The notes under the pieces were generated by a model. It had not been told where the DNA came from and searched no databases. It saw nothing but the letters and a program-made list of their open reading frames with translations. Positions 1 to 12,693 of a DNA stretch of 64,000 nucleotides are shown in pieces. Position 1 is the stretch's first letter. Each line of letters begins with the position of its first letter. The stretch lies in NCBI GenBank assembly GCA_963922205.1, contig CAWUHX010000339.1:248001-312000 (forward strand). The letters run 5' to 3'. Source of the stretch: Romanomermis culicivorax. Its lineage: Eukaryota > Nematoda > Enoplea > Mermithida > Mermithidae. A program made the translations under genes and the position numbers.

Positions 1-1235
1 GTAAAGTTAAAGTGTGTACCTGCCCATTTGTATACAGTACATGCAGTGGAGCATTTTAATTCATTGCAATGCCACTCAGCCATGCATTGATGCACCAAAA
101 ACAGCTGATTACTATATTTATCTGTTCACTCAAATTTGATACAAAATCGCGGAAAATTATATTGATAATGGTTGTTCATTACTAGAACTGAAACTTTTTG
201 GGGTATGGGCGCTCGTGCAATTTAGCCATATGAGATATAACCTGTAACGTGGCCAGGCAAGTTTTTTCAGAAGTTATGGTAAAAGGCTGCAATTTTCATT
301 TCTTTCAAGCATTGAGTTGAAAATTGCAGGAGTTGGGCCTAATTGGTCTTTGGAATGACAAAGAAATAGTTGGAAAATGGATTGACTGCATAAAGACACT
401 TGCCATGCTATTCTCCTGCCTTATTCCATGATCCTTTGAAGTGATTCTACTCAATCCACCTGACACTGGTGATGAACTTAAATGTCAGCAATTTAAAGGT
501 TTTTGTAATTATATCCATCAAACCTGGATAGGCGGCCATTTTGCTTTATTGATGGGGAGCCACTGAGATAGCCTGAGTCCCCATACAACAAATCACGCCA
601 AAGGTTACCATTATGGGCTCAATCTTTCTGAATTTCAAAATATGCATTTAGCAGGGTGAAGTTTCTCACATCTGCTTCAGCCAATGCACAATAGAGATCA
701 AATTCGAGTGAGAAGTTATGACTTGGGGTTCCCGGCCCCAAGTGATGAGAAGAATTTTAAATTGATTCAGAAAATCAAATTCAAAAAGTGTGTTTAAATT
801 TTATTCAGGTTACTGGTGATATACGGCAAATTCTCAACTCCAATGTGAATGGTTTAGAGCCACACAACTTACAGTTTTTGATGCATGAAGTTCATTACTT
901 TTTATGCTGCCTGCAAAATTTCATTGGAAAAAAACCCTAAATAGCTTTTTATGATCTCAACATGTAATTTTTGTATGAATAATGATTACTATTGGATTGA
1001 TATCAGATAAATAATGCATTAACCTGACTATAAAAATACTTTGGGTCATAGTTGTGCATCCAAATGCTGTGCTCCTTCATTCCAATATGTACGTTTTTAC
1101 ACATCCACTATGTCCTGTTTATTTTTTATTGGCTTCATTGATGATAAAGTGGCACTGCTGCCTCTACAATGAGGTTATAAAAGTTTTTATATTGGATATT
1201 TTTTAATGTTCGTGGCATTTTAATGTTCAAGGAGC
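1..1235. other. non-coding stretch, nothing recognised
   Basis: AT-rich DNA without an open frame worth calling and without a repeat I can delimit. Both strands are broken by frequent stops. Confidence 0.5.
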
Positions 1236-1552
1236 CAACTTTGTATCGGGATATGTGAATTTGTAGAAAATGTAAATTAGTTCTTAGGTCGACTTATCGA
1301 AAACTTTTAAAATATTTTTGTCCATAATTAGTTTCTTACAGTAATCACTTTAATTGTTTTCTATCTTTTTTGTCTTCCTAAAAAATAGGTCAAGTGGTGT
1401 GTTGTCCATATTTGCACTTAGAAATAGTCTGCAATACATAATAATGAACACATCTGCACCTATGTTCATTATTATGTAAGTATTATCAGAGCTGTATTAT
1501 GTACATAATTAGTGCTTCATTTGTCTTACATATTATATTTTTAGCCAGGTAC
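1236..1552. repeat. diverged direct repeat, copy 1
   Basis: This block resembles 1915-2190 in the same orientation. Shared landmarks in the same order are AATTAGTTCTTAG/AATTAGTTCTGCA, ATAATTAGTTTCTTAC, TTTTTTGTCTT, AATAGGTCAAG, ATATTTGCAC, TATGTAAGTATT and TATGTACATAATTAG. The two copies are about 0.66 kb apart and clearly diverged, so this is an old segmental duplication or two copies of one dispersed repeat. Confidence 0.65.
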
Positions 1553-1914
1553 AGTTGGAAATTGTCATTGGCATCAATGATAAATATTTGTCAGGGGCAA
1601 TTTTAATGTCTGCAATGAGTGATACCATCAGCAAGCATTGAATGAAGACACTCTTCTTCAGATTATAATTCAGCTGATGATGAAAACCCTCCAAATAAAC
1701 ATTTGAAACCCTTATTGGGGACAATGTTAAGAAGTTTCTGGCTCAGAAGCACGAATCTTCCAGAAATTGAAAAAACTTTCAAGCAAGAGAAAAGCTTAGG
1801 TTTTTCACAAGGGTCGGTGGAAATCACCAAGCCTTGCCACCGTCAACAGTTTGAAATAAATGAACAGATACTGATGATTTCCATTTCTTAAAATTTTAAA
1901 TTATCCCTGATTTG

Positions 1915-2190
1915 TCATCCTCCAGTCACAGGATAAGTGAATTCATAGAAAATGTGAATTAGTTCTGCATTCAGCCTATTGAAAACTTATAAAATATCCT
2001 GGTCAATAATTAGTTTCTTACTGCAACCACTCCAGTTGTTTTTCATCTTTTTTGTCTTATCAAAAATAGGTCAAGCAGTCTGTTGTTCATATTTGCACCT
2101 ACACACAATTCACATTCCTATGTAAGTATTGGCCTGCATTATGTACATAATTAGTTCCCTCAATGTCTTCCATATTTTATTTCTACCCAG
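1915..2190. repeat. diverged direct repeat, copy 2
   Basis: Second copy of the block at 1236-1552, with the same landmarks in the same order. The 360 bases between the copies show no gene I can support. Confidence 0.65.
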
Positions 2191-5100
2191 GGACAGTAGG
2201 ATAATATGGCCAAAATATCTATTAGTTTCAGTTTTTACCATATCCAACCCTCAGTGTGAACAGCTGCAAGGAACCTTCCAGAAAGCAAATAAAACGAGTC
2301 AGTTTCTTCCAAATTTACTCCACCCAATTAACAATTCTACTCAATCAAATTCATTTTTCTTAATCCCCACCCCCTTTTTATGACCCTCATGAAAGAGGAA
2401 ATGATTGGTAGGTCAGAACTAGTTTATCGGAATTTTCAGAGTTGACTGCTGTTCAGTCATTCCTCTGCTTAGTGCTCTTGGCAGATCTTGTTTTTTTATA
2501 TTTATTTCCTCTAGGAGGAAGTATTCTGTCCAGTGTATTTTGCTTTTGGACAATGTTTTCTATCCAGACTTTCTTTCTGTGGATGATGTTTTCAATCCAG
2601 AGTTTTGTTTTGAGCATTTTGTGGATGACGTTATCCCGAGAATCGTTTTGAGCACTGTTAGATGACATTTTCTGTCTAAGCAGGTTGGGTTAGATTGTGG
2701 TTTTGCCTGTGTTCGAGCTTGTTTGGATGATGTGTATTACATCTCACATCCCACCTTAATGTGGTAGCATGAAATCTGACACATTCATGTCAGTTCTTGA
2801 AGTAGCCCACAAGTACAACACAACATGTCTGACCTTGCTGCACCTGGATGTTGGCTGTTCCTATTATAGGACATGGTTTTGGTGAATTTGTGGGTGAATT
2901 TTTATTATTCTCTAATGTGCTTGTTTATGCCTTATTATTGATTTTTTCCTGCGCACCATTCATCTTGTATATTTGATACAATAAAAATTTTATTGTGGAT
3001 TAGGCAGTTTGAGAATGTAAGTTTGTAAATAAATATATAGTTAGAAAATTATACTATTTGTATCTCAAAGTGTGTTTCCTTGTCTGGCTAGTTTTAGTCA
3101 CACTTTTCTTGGTTAAGTAGTGTTTTGGCTCTGGGCTCCTCATCCGTGAATGAGGAGTCATTCCAAAGTTTAAGGCAGGTGCAGGGATGCACTGGCCTTA
3201 AGCTCAAATCCTGGTTATCTCTCCTGCACAACAATTCCTCCTACCGACTTTACATTATTCCTTGTACCTCATGGATTAAGGAGGGACAAATTGAACTGGG
3301 CTCCAAAGGCCATTAATCAGTTTTTTAAATATAACATTGTCAATAAGCGGTTCAATTGCTTTTCCTGAGAAATTGTCTTATCCATCTGCCTGTTTACTAA
3401 ATATTAAATATTCTAACATTTTCAAATAAAATATTACTTTTTGCCTCCTCTCACAGCAATGGTAATATAACATTTGTATAACCACTTTTCAGCAAACTAA
3501 TGCAAATATCGTGCATTAATTGATACTGATGCCTCAGTAACATAAATGAACAGTAAAGTTTTGTATAATTTTGACAACAACATTCAAACTATATTGGACA
3601 CAATATGGACAATATTCATGTCTGTATAACTTACAGTAAACCAGGCCAAATCAGTGGAGTAATTATAGTCAAAAATGTATTGAAAAAATATTGTTATGTG
3701 CTGTCTATAACTGCCACACCAAATCAGATTAGGATAGGATACAATCTGCAAATGGTGTGAAAACAAAGCATCTAATACTTCCTTCCAATTGAACTGAAAG
3801 TCTTGCTAGAATGATAAAATTTTAATGCCAAGGTTTGGTCAAAACTAACTGCTGCAACCCAGTAATTATCATTGGAAAATGAGTCTAAGAGGACAGGACA
3901 TGAAACTAAAACCGAGAAACAACCCTAGAAATGAAAAAGTGGAAAATTAGCCAATCAAACTATTTGCAACACACATCCAGTAGACATGTTTATTTTGTCT
4001 GATTGACGGACCATCAATGTACCTTTGTCACAGGTAGCATCAATTTCTGAAAGAAAAAGCATATAGTAAAAAATTATGGCTTTCTAAGATAACAAGCAGT
4101 GTTACAATGACATACGTGTGGCTATGCTGATCAGTTTGATCAGAATGTTTGGGAAACTTTTCCACAAGAATATTGTTATTCTTTTTTGATCAACTCTCTA
4201 GATTTTTTTCCAGCAAAACTTAATGCAGATGATTCTAGAGTAGACTGCTGCAAAAAATATCCTCCCAGAAGCATTACACCACAATAACATCACAGATCTG
4301 GTATTCTGGTATCCTCTCTTCAGCAGACTTTTGTTTAAAAAATTGATGGTTTGCTTCCAGCCTCAGCCACTTCAGATGTTCCAGCACTGGACCCATCCTA
4401 GTTTCAAGATGAAATTATGAGACCACTATTGCCTACTACAAACTGAATTTGGGCAAGAATAAAGGCTCGATATATTTTTGCAGGGTTTATGCATTGTCAC
4501 TGATAAAAGAGGGGACATAATTTGAGAGAACAAGTTTTGAGCCACAGCAAATTTTTTTTGATTGAGTCCAGACTGAAGAACTAATGGTGTATACTGTGTG
4601 TAGAAATACCCATATTACAACATGACAATATGAGTTTGACTAAAATATTCCTGCATAGGGCATTAACCTATAATCTGATCTAAATTTATTCTCTACTTAT
4701 GACGATACCATACCATAATAGAGTAGCTGTCTAAACTTTGCAATTTAGAGTATGTTTTTTCTGATAATACATGTGAAATCAATGAGAATTCTAGATGTTT
4801 TTAGTCATTGATGAACAACTGAAAAGTAAGGCTCAAAAATAGTTTATCCAAATACAGAACACAATTTTGCACAAGACAATATTTTTCGAGTTATGCCCTG
4901 ATGATAAAATGGACAGGACAGAAAAATTATTGCTCTAAATATGGCAAATCTACTGAAAATACAGTAAACCAGCTGATGTGGTTACCCGTTTTTGATAATA
5001 TATAGCTCAAATTAAAGAATTTTTGACAAACACAAAGAGGCCTTCTTGCATTGAGCTATTATTTCTGTTGTGGATAATAATTGAACTAAAGCAGTTCACT

Positions 5101-8100
5101 TCTTCAAAGTTTATATTGAAGTCTGTCACAATAGCAGTGTTTTTTTCTAGGCAAAGTTGGTTGATTAAAAGTTTTTGTGGAAAAGCTATGTCAGTCTTTT
5201 CAAAGAGAACATAGAAGGGAGTTTTGTTATTATAGAATTTGTGACAGCCAGGAAAATCCTGAGGGAAGGTGGGAAAATTTCAGCCAGTCATAGTATTATT
5301 CAAGATGACCACACATCATCAGAAATTATATTTTTGAATAGATCTGAACAAAATCTAGTGATTGATACCCAATGTGATGTGTTTTTAGTTAATAATTCCA
5401 TGCTGGCCTTGAAAAGACATCATTTTGATTGGATCAAACACTGGATTGGGTGAACTCAAAGGCCAAACCTCGAAATTGAGATGATGACAGTTAAAGCAAG
5501 AATATTAGCCATTTTAGACTCAATATTTAGGGAGATGACTAAGCCCAACAAAGTACCCTCGTAAATTTTGATGCAATGCCCTTGGGTTTCATGTCCAGCA
5601 GAGTGCTTCACTGCTTTCATGCTTATTCAAAGAAGAATTTCAAAGAAAGTAAGAATTGAAACAGTGTCAGACTAGAGATAATATCATTTGCATGTTGTTT
5701 TGTGCAGAATGCTTGGTTCTTCTGTCTGATTCATTTAATTCTCCTAGTCATAATCATACATAATGAGTACAATGATGAATGTGTTTTATTTCAGGAAAGA
5801 TCAGAGAATCTTTAAATATTCATCAATTTAATTTGGCTGTTATAAAAAATTTTATTATAATCATATAATCGGAAATGGGATTTGTTAATTCGCTAGGTGC
5901 AAAATGAATTCTACTCAAACAGGAGCCTACCAATTAAATGAACTAGATAAACACACAAAAAGTAAGAAGAGCAATTGTAGAAACTTGATTGACTGTTGCA
6001 AATGTAATTACATGAATCATTACATCCTGAATCTGAATATGAAACTTTTTTTATAAAGAAGGTAATTGTGACCAACAAAGCTTTCCCAGAAATAAGAAAC
6101 ATTGTGAAAGCATTCAAACAAATCTCTGCTGTATCATACCATTCAAAAAAATCTTATCAGTCTAATTTACATGTGAATTAATAGTGAAACTTGAATGAAA
6201 GATTTCTGGAAACCTTGCCATACTTCTCTTTCTTGGAGGCCTCATCAATGGAAAAAGTTCTGGTGGGAACAGAACCGGCTACAGCATTTTGATTCATAAC
6301 AAGCTTCAGGTTTTGGAACTAACATTGGACTCTGATGAAAGCTCTATACTACTTATCAATTTTCCCATGCAGTGGTGCAATGCCTTGATTGCTAGTTTTG
6401 TTGTCAATGCTTGTCATTCTGAAGGGAATTACCTCCTATGGTACATTGGTTCTTCAATCAGATGCAGTGAAGATCACAAAAAAGTAGGTTGAATTTGGCA
6501 CACATCTGTAGAAAGCATGGAACTTTATCTGATAGAAATGCTGCAAAATTGTCAAAATCATCAGAAAAGGCATGATGCTTTGCACTTGTCTATTCTTGAT
6601 TCTGATTAACCTTATCAGGCAGACTCCTCTATAGTCTCACAGTGACATGACATCTTACTGAAAGGAAGAAACTTTCATCAAATATTTGGAAGGAGCAAAT
6701 TTCAGAATCAAAGGGACTTTGTTAATTAAATTGACACAAGTTAATGAAATCTGCCTTCCTAGAAGTTCTTCAGGGTGGAGGAGGAAGCTTATTGAGAGCC
6801 ATTGATGAATTCAATGAGCTATTGTTGCATGGAATGAATCCCAACAACAAAGATTGAAAAGGCATCCATATAACAACTTCAACAATTTTAGCTGAGGTTG
6901 TGTGACCAGCAAAGCCTTTGCTGTCAGATATACCATCATCTTGGATAATAATATGTTCTCAATCTGTAGTGCGACCCAATCTCGACCATTTTGTGCCATA
7001 ATGGAAAAATTAATGGACACTAATCACTGATTATCTTTGATACTCTACCTGTATCCTCTACACTTCCAAACTATCCATTTATAAAACTATGAGAAGACCT
7101 ATAATTAGAACTTATCTTTGATCAAAAAGAAAATATTAGTTAATGATCATGATTTTACAAAACATTTGCCAATAGCTGAGAATTGAAAAAGTTTAGCTTG
7201 ACAAATTTAATTTCTAAACATATGGAGTATCCAATGGTAGCTGGTAGTCTGGCTTTTGCTTTATTGCACAGGCATCAAAAAACAGATCAGCATCATCTTC
7301 TCAATATTCCTTTGTTTATATTCTTCTTTCTGGCCGAAGGATTCATTAACTTTTGACTGATTTTTTCAAAAGAACATAATTAGAAATTAGAAAACATTGC
7401 ACACTGCTACCATGTCTATGGTACTAATTGCCAATTTCATGAGAAATGTTTACTGGTCAATAAAAGAGACGAATGGTTATATAAAAACTCAGATACTGCA
7501 GATAATTCAGCCCACTTTAGAAATCATAAGTTTGTTGAGAATCAGACACCAGGTATCATATCACAAGGTGATTCATTAGTTACTAGGAACCCCAAATTTT
7601 TCTGAACTAGGACAGCCAAATTGATTACCTGAATACTAACTATACATTGAATCCATCATCTTTATGTTGCACACCATTACCGGCATGGTTACCATTACTG
7701 GATGAGAGGTAAGTGAACAATGAAAGAGGGCTTGGGTAGAAGTCGGTAAGGTGAGACACTAATCAATAATCAAAGAACCTCCTGCTGGGCATGCAGACCA
7801 GAAAATTAATACAGGTTCTTTATTATCCATCAAAAATCATAGCCTAAGCGAACCAGGCCTCTATGGCCAAACATCAACAAACCAGGGTTATGCAAAGATA
7901 AAGCACAACAAAACGAAATTACAAATGCAAGTATTTATTCTATCATGAGTGTGTTTTAATAATCTGTTTACTGTAATTCAAGGGATGATGGGTAATACCA
8001 ATTTAAATGTGTGGTATACTAAATCCCTCTCCCTGGGGGAAACAAAATGGAACTAAGGCAGAAAGAAAAAATAGGGATGAGGAGAAGGAAGGAGATGCCA

Positions 8101-10717
8101 ATCACTTAGGTCACAATGACCAGCTGGGACTCATCACCACTATGTGGTGACCCCAAAGGCTAGCCACCCTATGGGCATCTGGGACCCCTGAAATGGACAG
8201 AAAAAAGAAAAGAAAATGAGGCAGTGTTAGTCAAATTTTGATGTTCAAATTTTAGAAAAGGATAAAAGTGAAAAGTTTGGAAGAACTGGGGATCCCATCT
8301 CAGACTCTGAATAAGTAGGTTTATGTGGAACAAAAGAAATAATAAGTGCAATAATATTGAGGAGTACCTCCTCCCTTCCATTTCTGAAGAATTTTTTCAA
8401 ATCCATAGAATAAATTGATTCCATTTATTTGTATAGAATCCACTGTGAATACAGACTTGCAACTTCTATTGTCCAATGTGCATTGCAAGGTCATCATTAT
8501 CCCATTAACATCAGCATCTCATTTTCAGCATCATATCGATATAGCTGAATATCAGCTATCATTGATGACAGTCACTGATTTAGACCTAAAAATCAGCTAT
8601 TAAATTGGGGAAATACAATTCAGCTCTTTTTTCCAAGCTGCCCCTAATTTTTTACACACTAAGAACAAAAAGGGAAAGCTTGCTTCAACTATAAAAGTTT
8701 ATCCAGAACTTTTTCTAGATGACACATTCAAAAATAATTCATCACATAAAAAACCAATGTCAAATTGTTGTTTCAAAACATTTCTGTATAAGGACACTGA
8801 GAGAATATCTATTGGGTTATTGAAATCCATGACAAAGAATTTGATAAACAAGCCTACTCATAGCCACCACATTCAACTATAAGTCTGCAACTGTCATCTG
8901 TTTCTAAAATATCATGCTTGAAAATCAGCAACTATTGCCATTTTTATCAATTCCTTTTTAAATTTCAATGACATTTTTTTAATCCTAGGGAGCAGCGTGT
9001 AATGTAAGCTTTGTTGATTCGTGATTCATTCTTCTAAATTAATTACCATTGCTGATGCAATCCTAAGAATCAGTTAGTATTGCTAATTAATCAGTAAGAG
9101 TCACTGATTTGACTCCTGAATAGAACTTAATGAGTAGAAGTCTTTCCAACATCCATATAGATCTTAACCCTATCATACTCAATCATTTTTCCAGAAAATA
9201 AGAAAAAGCAAGCTTGAAGAAGAACAGAATTTACAAGAACACAAAATGATACATTCCTGAAATTACAGTGTACTGTGTCGAAATGGTAATTGCATTGCAG
9301 TTTGATAGTTTTCTTACATTGTTCATAGAATTTCTTGCCTTTTTTCATCCATCCTCACCTTAAAAGTAGATAAAACATTCTTTATATCTTTCCATGTGTA
9401 ATCGTGTTTCTGGTGCATTTTTCGATTCCCACTTTTCAGGATAATCAAAGGGGTTTCTCTAAGTTAGTATGCTGCTGTGTGTTCATCTAGATAGACTACT
9501 TCTATTTGTGATGCATTGTTCTGCATGTTCATCTTCACATGCACCTTTATATAGATTTTTTACTTTTTTCATACATTTATACCATTGTACAGGCAAAAAA
9601 GCAGACAACAAAAATGAATACATTTCTCCATGATTTGTATAAAAGCTATTCTACAGGTAAATCAGGTTGATTCTGGTATCACCAATTGTTGCCTTCAGCT
9701 GTTCTAAGTGATGACATTGAAATCAAAATACAGAACTTTTAATTCATGCTGTTTGATTTTTCTGTCTCGTGCCCATCAAGATTGGAAAACTAGAAAACTT
9801 TCTGTGTCATGTTCATCTTAATTGAAAAACTTTTCATTTCAAAACTACATTTTGAACATGCTTTGTGATGTTATTCACTACTTTCTAGGGAACATGATGG
9901 TCATCAATACTTTACATTCGAACAAAATTCTAAAAAAATCTGTGTGAATTCAGGTAACTCTTCAAGCATTAATACTCTCTGAGAGGATTGTGAGATCAGG
10001 AATCCTTGCTGCTAAGTAACATGTGTGTCAGCATAAAATAACAATTCAATACACTCAGTTTTCAAAATACTTTATGAATGTTCTGTTTGATATCCTTATA
10101 GTTTGCTGTTAACTACCCAACTAATTTTATGCATCTACTCACTAGTACATTAAAAGTGATTGAGTTAAGAACTTGTTGCAATCTGTCATTTTAGAATAAA
10201 TTGACAATCAATAAGTGTGGGAGTGAACTTCAGATAAGATGCTCCAATGCAGTCAATTTCTCAATAAGACTTGTAATGTACAACTTTTCATCAAAAACAC
10301 TGTTATTTTTTTGTTTAGCAAGCATGTAAACTGTACACATGGAAATCATCAGTAGCTTACCACTCTCATTATTGGAGCCTATTGACTGGGAAAATGTTAT
10401 AGACATTGAAGCTTGATGGATCACAACTGATAGCAATAGAAAATTCACTTCAGTCCATCACCAATATTTCCAAATATGTTGCTGTAACTCAAAATTAACA
10501 AAGTTTCCAGAACACAAGTGGTAGGGTACAAAATTTCATTGAAAAATAATGTAAGAAGTGGCACTACATCATGCCTCTCCATCAACAAAAAATGAATAAC
10601 ATATTACTGACGAACAGCCTCTATGGAGTAGAAAATATGTGTTCTATGCAAATTAAATGCTATCCAAAAGAAAACAGTGGTTATGTTGGTAGGTTGCCCA
10701 AGTCATTTGCTTATAAT
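2191..10717. other. long AT-rich region, no gene supported
   Basis: More than 8 kb with only short open frames (60-92 codons) that lack recognisable domains, conserved motifs or splice-linked partners. A weak local internal repeat (ATGTTTTCTATCCAG-like) occurs around 2550-2610. Decayed transposon sequence is likely, but I cannot name it. Confidence 0.45.
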
Positions 10718-12693
10718 CTGGGGATGGTTTCTCAAAAAGCGTTCAACAAACGCATCCAACTCAAGTCTAAAATGACAAATTTTTCAAATTCTGTTTGCAC
10801 GTTTTTTTCTTTATATTATTGTTGTACTCGGTGATGTGAATACATGGCTCTAGCATTTGTGAATCAATTTGGAATTAGGCTTTAAAGGCGAACTTTTTCT
10901 CAATTGATCATTTTTTTATTGACCGATGATGAATTCTAGGAAGGTTTTGGATTTTCAAAAGTTATGTTTGCAAGGATTTGAGCACTAGTATCACAGTTGA
11001 GATAACAGGGTGTCCGATGTGAGATTGATACGAATTTGGCTGTAACGTCGAATTTTTGTCGAACGGGTGGCCTATAATTTGAAATCGTCAAATTTTCTGG
11101 GTTGCATGCAGAAGCTACAGTTTCGAAATTGTGACAAAAATGACGGATTGTTTACCAACAAATATCGTAGACAAATATGCTAAATTTCCAGATAATGTGG
11201 GGATATGTAATTGGGTGCGTAGTAGGGACCTGCACGGGCCACACGGACGCAGCCCGGCCCGCCCAGGTTCCCTTCTCGGCCCCAGCCCAATCCGTGAAAC
11301 ATCATTTCTTAAAAGTGTGTCACAATGATGAAAAATTATGATAACACAAAAAAATTAACCAAAACCAAATCAAACTTATGTTGCTAAATAAAAATATATC
11401 AAACTATTAATTTTTCAAGAACTGATTGTAGTCACTTGCAGTATTGCAGTCTCTAAAACTACTTGAATTTTAAGAACAGAGCATTTGCACTTGAAAAATG
11501 ATTAGAACATCACCAGCAAAGGACAATACTAGAAGTTGTTGAAGAATCCGAATTCTTCATTGATTGCCTGATTTTTGATATTTGGTTGCATGTTTTCAAA
11601 ATGACTGAAAAATAAGACTTTTTATCCCCAAAATGAATGCTGAAAAAATTCTTGTACCAACGTTGTTGAATATCAAAATCCAAAAGTTTTTTGTGGCACT
11701 CTGCGCCAGAATTTGTGATATTCGAATCAATTTAAGGTGTTTGCCCTTTGCAGCCATTTTTTTGGAATTTGATTATTTAAGCTTTAGGTGATTTGGAAAT
11801 CATCATTTGAAAATTAAGTTATTACCATTGTTACCATTATCTGAACACACAAAAAAGTCAATTTTTCTTAATTTCTGGCTCCCTCTGTATGTAATAAATT
11901 TTTCAAAGTCAAAGAAGCATGAATAATGCATGTATTTTCTTTTTCGAGTGAAAAAGGTTATTTGAAGAAAATGGCTGAAGAATGAAAATGAAAATGAAGA
12001 AAATACAATTTTGATCTTTTTCGCCAAATGACGAAACGATCCATGCAAAAAAACAGTGCAGAAGGCGCCTTATCTCCATTTCTGATGAACTAAACAATGA
12101 AATTCGACCAGAGAAGAGATGCATGCTAGTAACAGGAGTCTTCAAATTCGTCAGAATGCTGAACAGTATTGCTAATGGCTTAAATTGCATCAGAAACAAA
12201 TAGTAATTATGTTTATGATAACATTTAAATTATTAAATACACACTAAATATAATAGCAGTGAAATTCTAGCAAATTCCAAATTAGGAAACATACAGTAAA
12301 TGGACGTTTGTCGGAAGTTCACTTGCAAACCTAAATAGTTGCATAAACTTTCGGGCTTTTATGGTCCTGAATCCTCTGGCCCCGCTCGACTCGATAATAT
12401 TTTTCAATGCCCCAGAGCCCAGCACAATCTCGAGCCGGGCCGGGTGGCCCATGGTGCTCCTTACTTCCAAATTGGGAAAGTACATAGATGCATATACATA
12501 AACATCAATGTTCACTGAATCTTCCACGCGTCTAATTTATTGGCGAGAAACACATATCGTCTATTTCACCCGTCTAACTTTAAATGACTAAAAGTTCTGT
12601 CTAAGTTTAGATGCGTCTAAAGTCCATTCAACTTGGACACATCTAAAGTTATACGCGTGTAACTTTAGACGCTTTTTGAGAAACCGGCCCCTG
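10718..12693. mobile_element. inverted-repeat DNA element (outer of a nested pair)
   Basis: The left end at 10718 reads CTGGGGATGGTTTCTCAAAA and continues AAGCG. The right end at 12693, read on the minus strand, is CAGGGGCCGGTTTCTCAAAA and also continues AAGCG. The right subterminal region (about 12530-12680) carries several copies of a CGTCTAAA/TTTAGACG motif in both orientations, a usual feature of non-autonomous DNA transposons. There is no transposase frame inside and no clear target-site duplication. A second inverted-repeat element occupies most of the interior. Confidence 0.55.
11223..12463. mobile_element. inverted-repeat element with hAT-like GC-rich ends (inner)
   Basis: The left end is TAGGGACCTGCACGGGCCAC followed by CGGCCCG. 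The right end on the minus strand is TAAGGAGCACCATGGGCCAC, then CCGGCCCGGCTCG. The GC-rich ends stand out against AT-rich surroundings. The TAGGG-nn-TGCACGGG form resembles hAT termini, but I could not find a convincing 8-bp duplication. A related single end lies at 56409-56447. The interior holds no long frame. Confidence 0.5.

Noticed and set aside
2442-2651. 69-codon hydrophobic open frame
   Set aside because: The hydrophobicity comes from T-rich sequence and a short internal repeat. There are no splice signals, no homology that I recognise, and an equally long frame lies on the other strand.
4780-5460. Possible piggyBac transposase remnant (IDEQL-like motif near 4807)
   Set aside because: Only one short motif fits. 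The following conserved blocks of that family are not recognisable in any frame.
8520-9120. Repeated CACTGATTT/AATCAGC motifs
   Set aside because: They look like possible subterminal repeats, but no consistent ends or pairing could be drawn.
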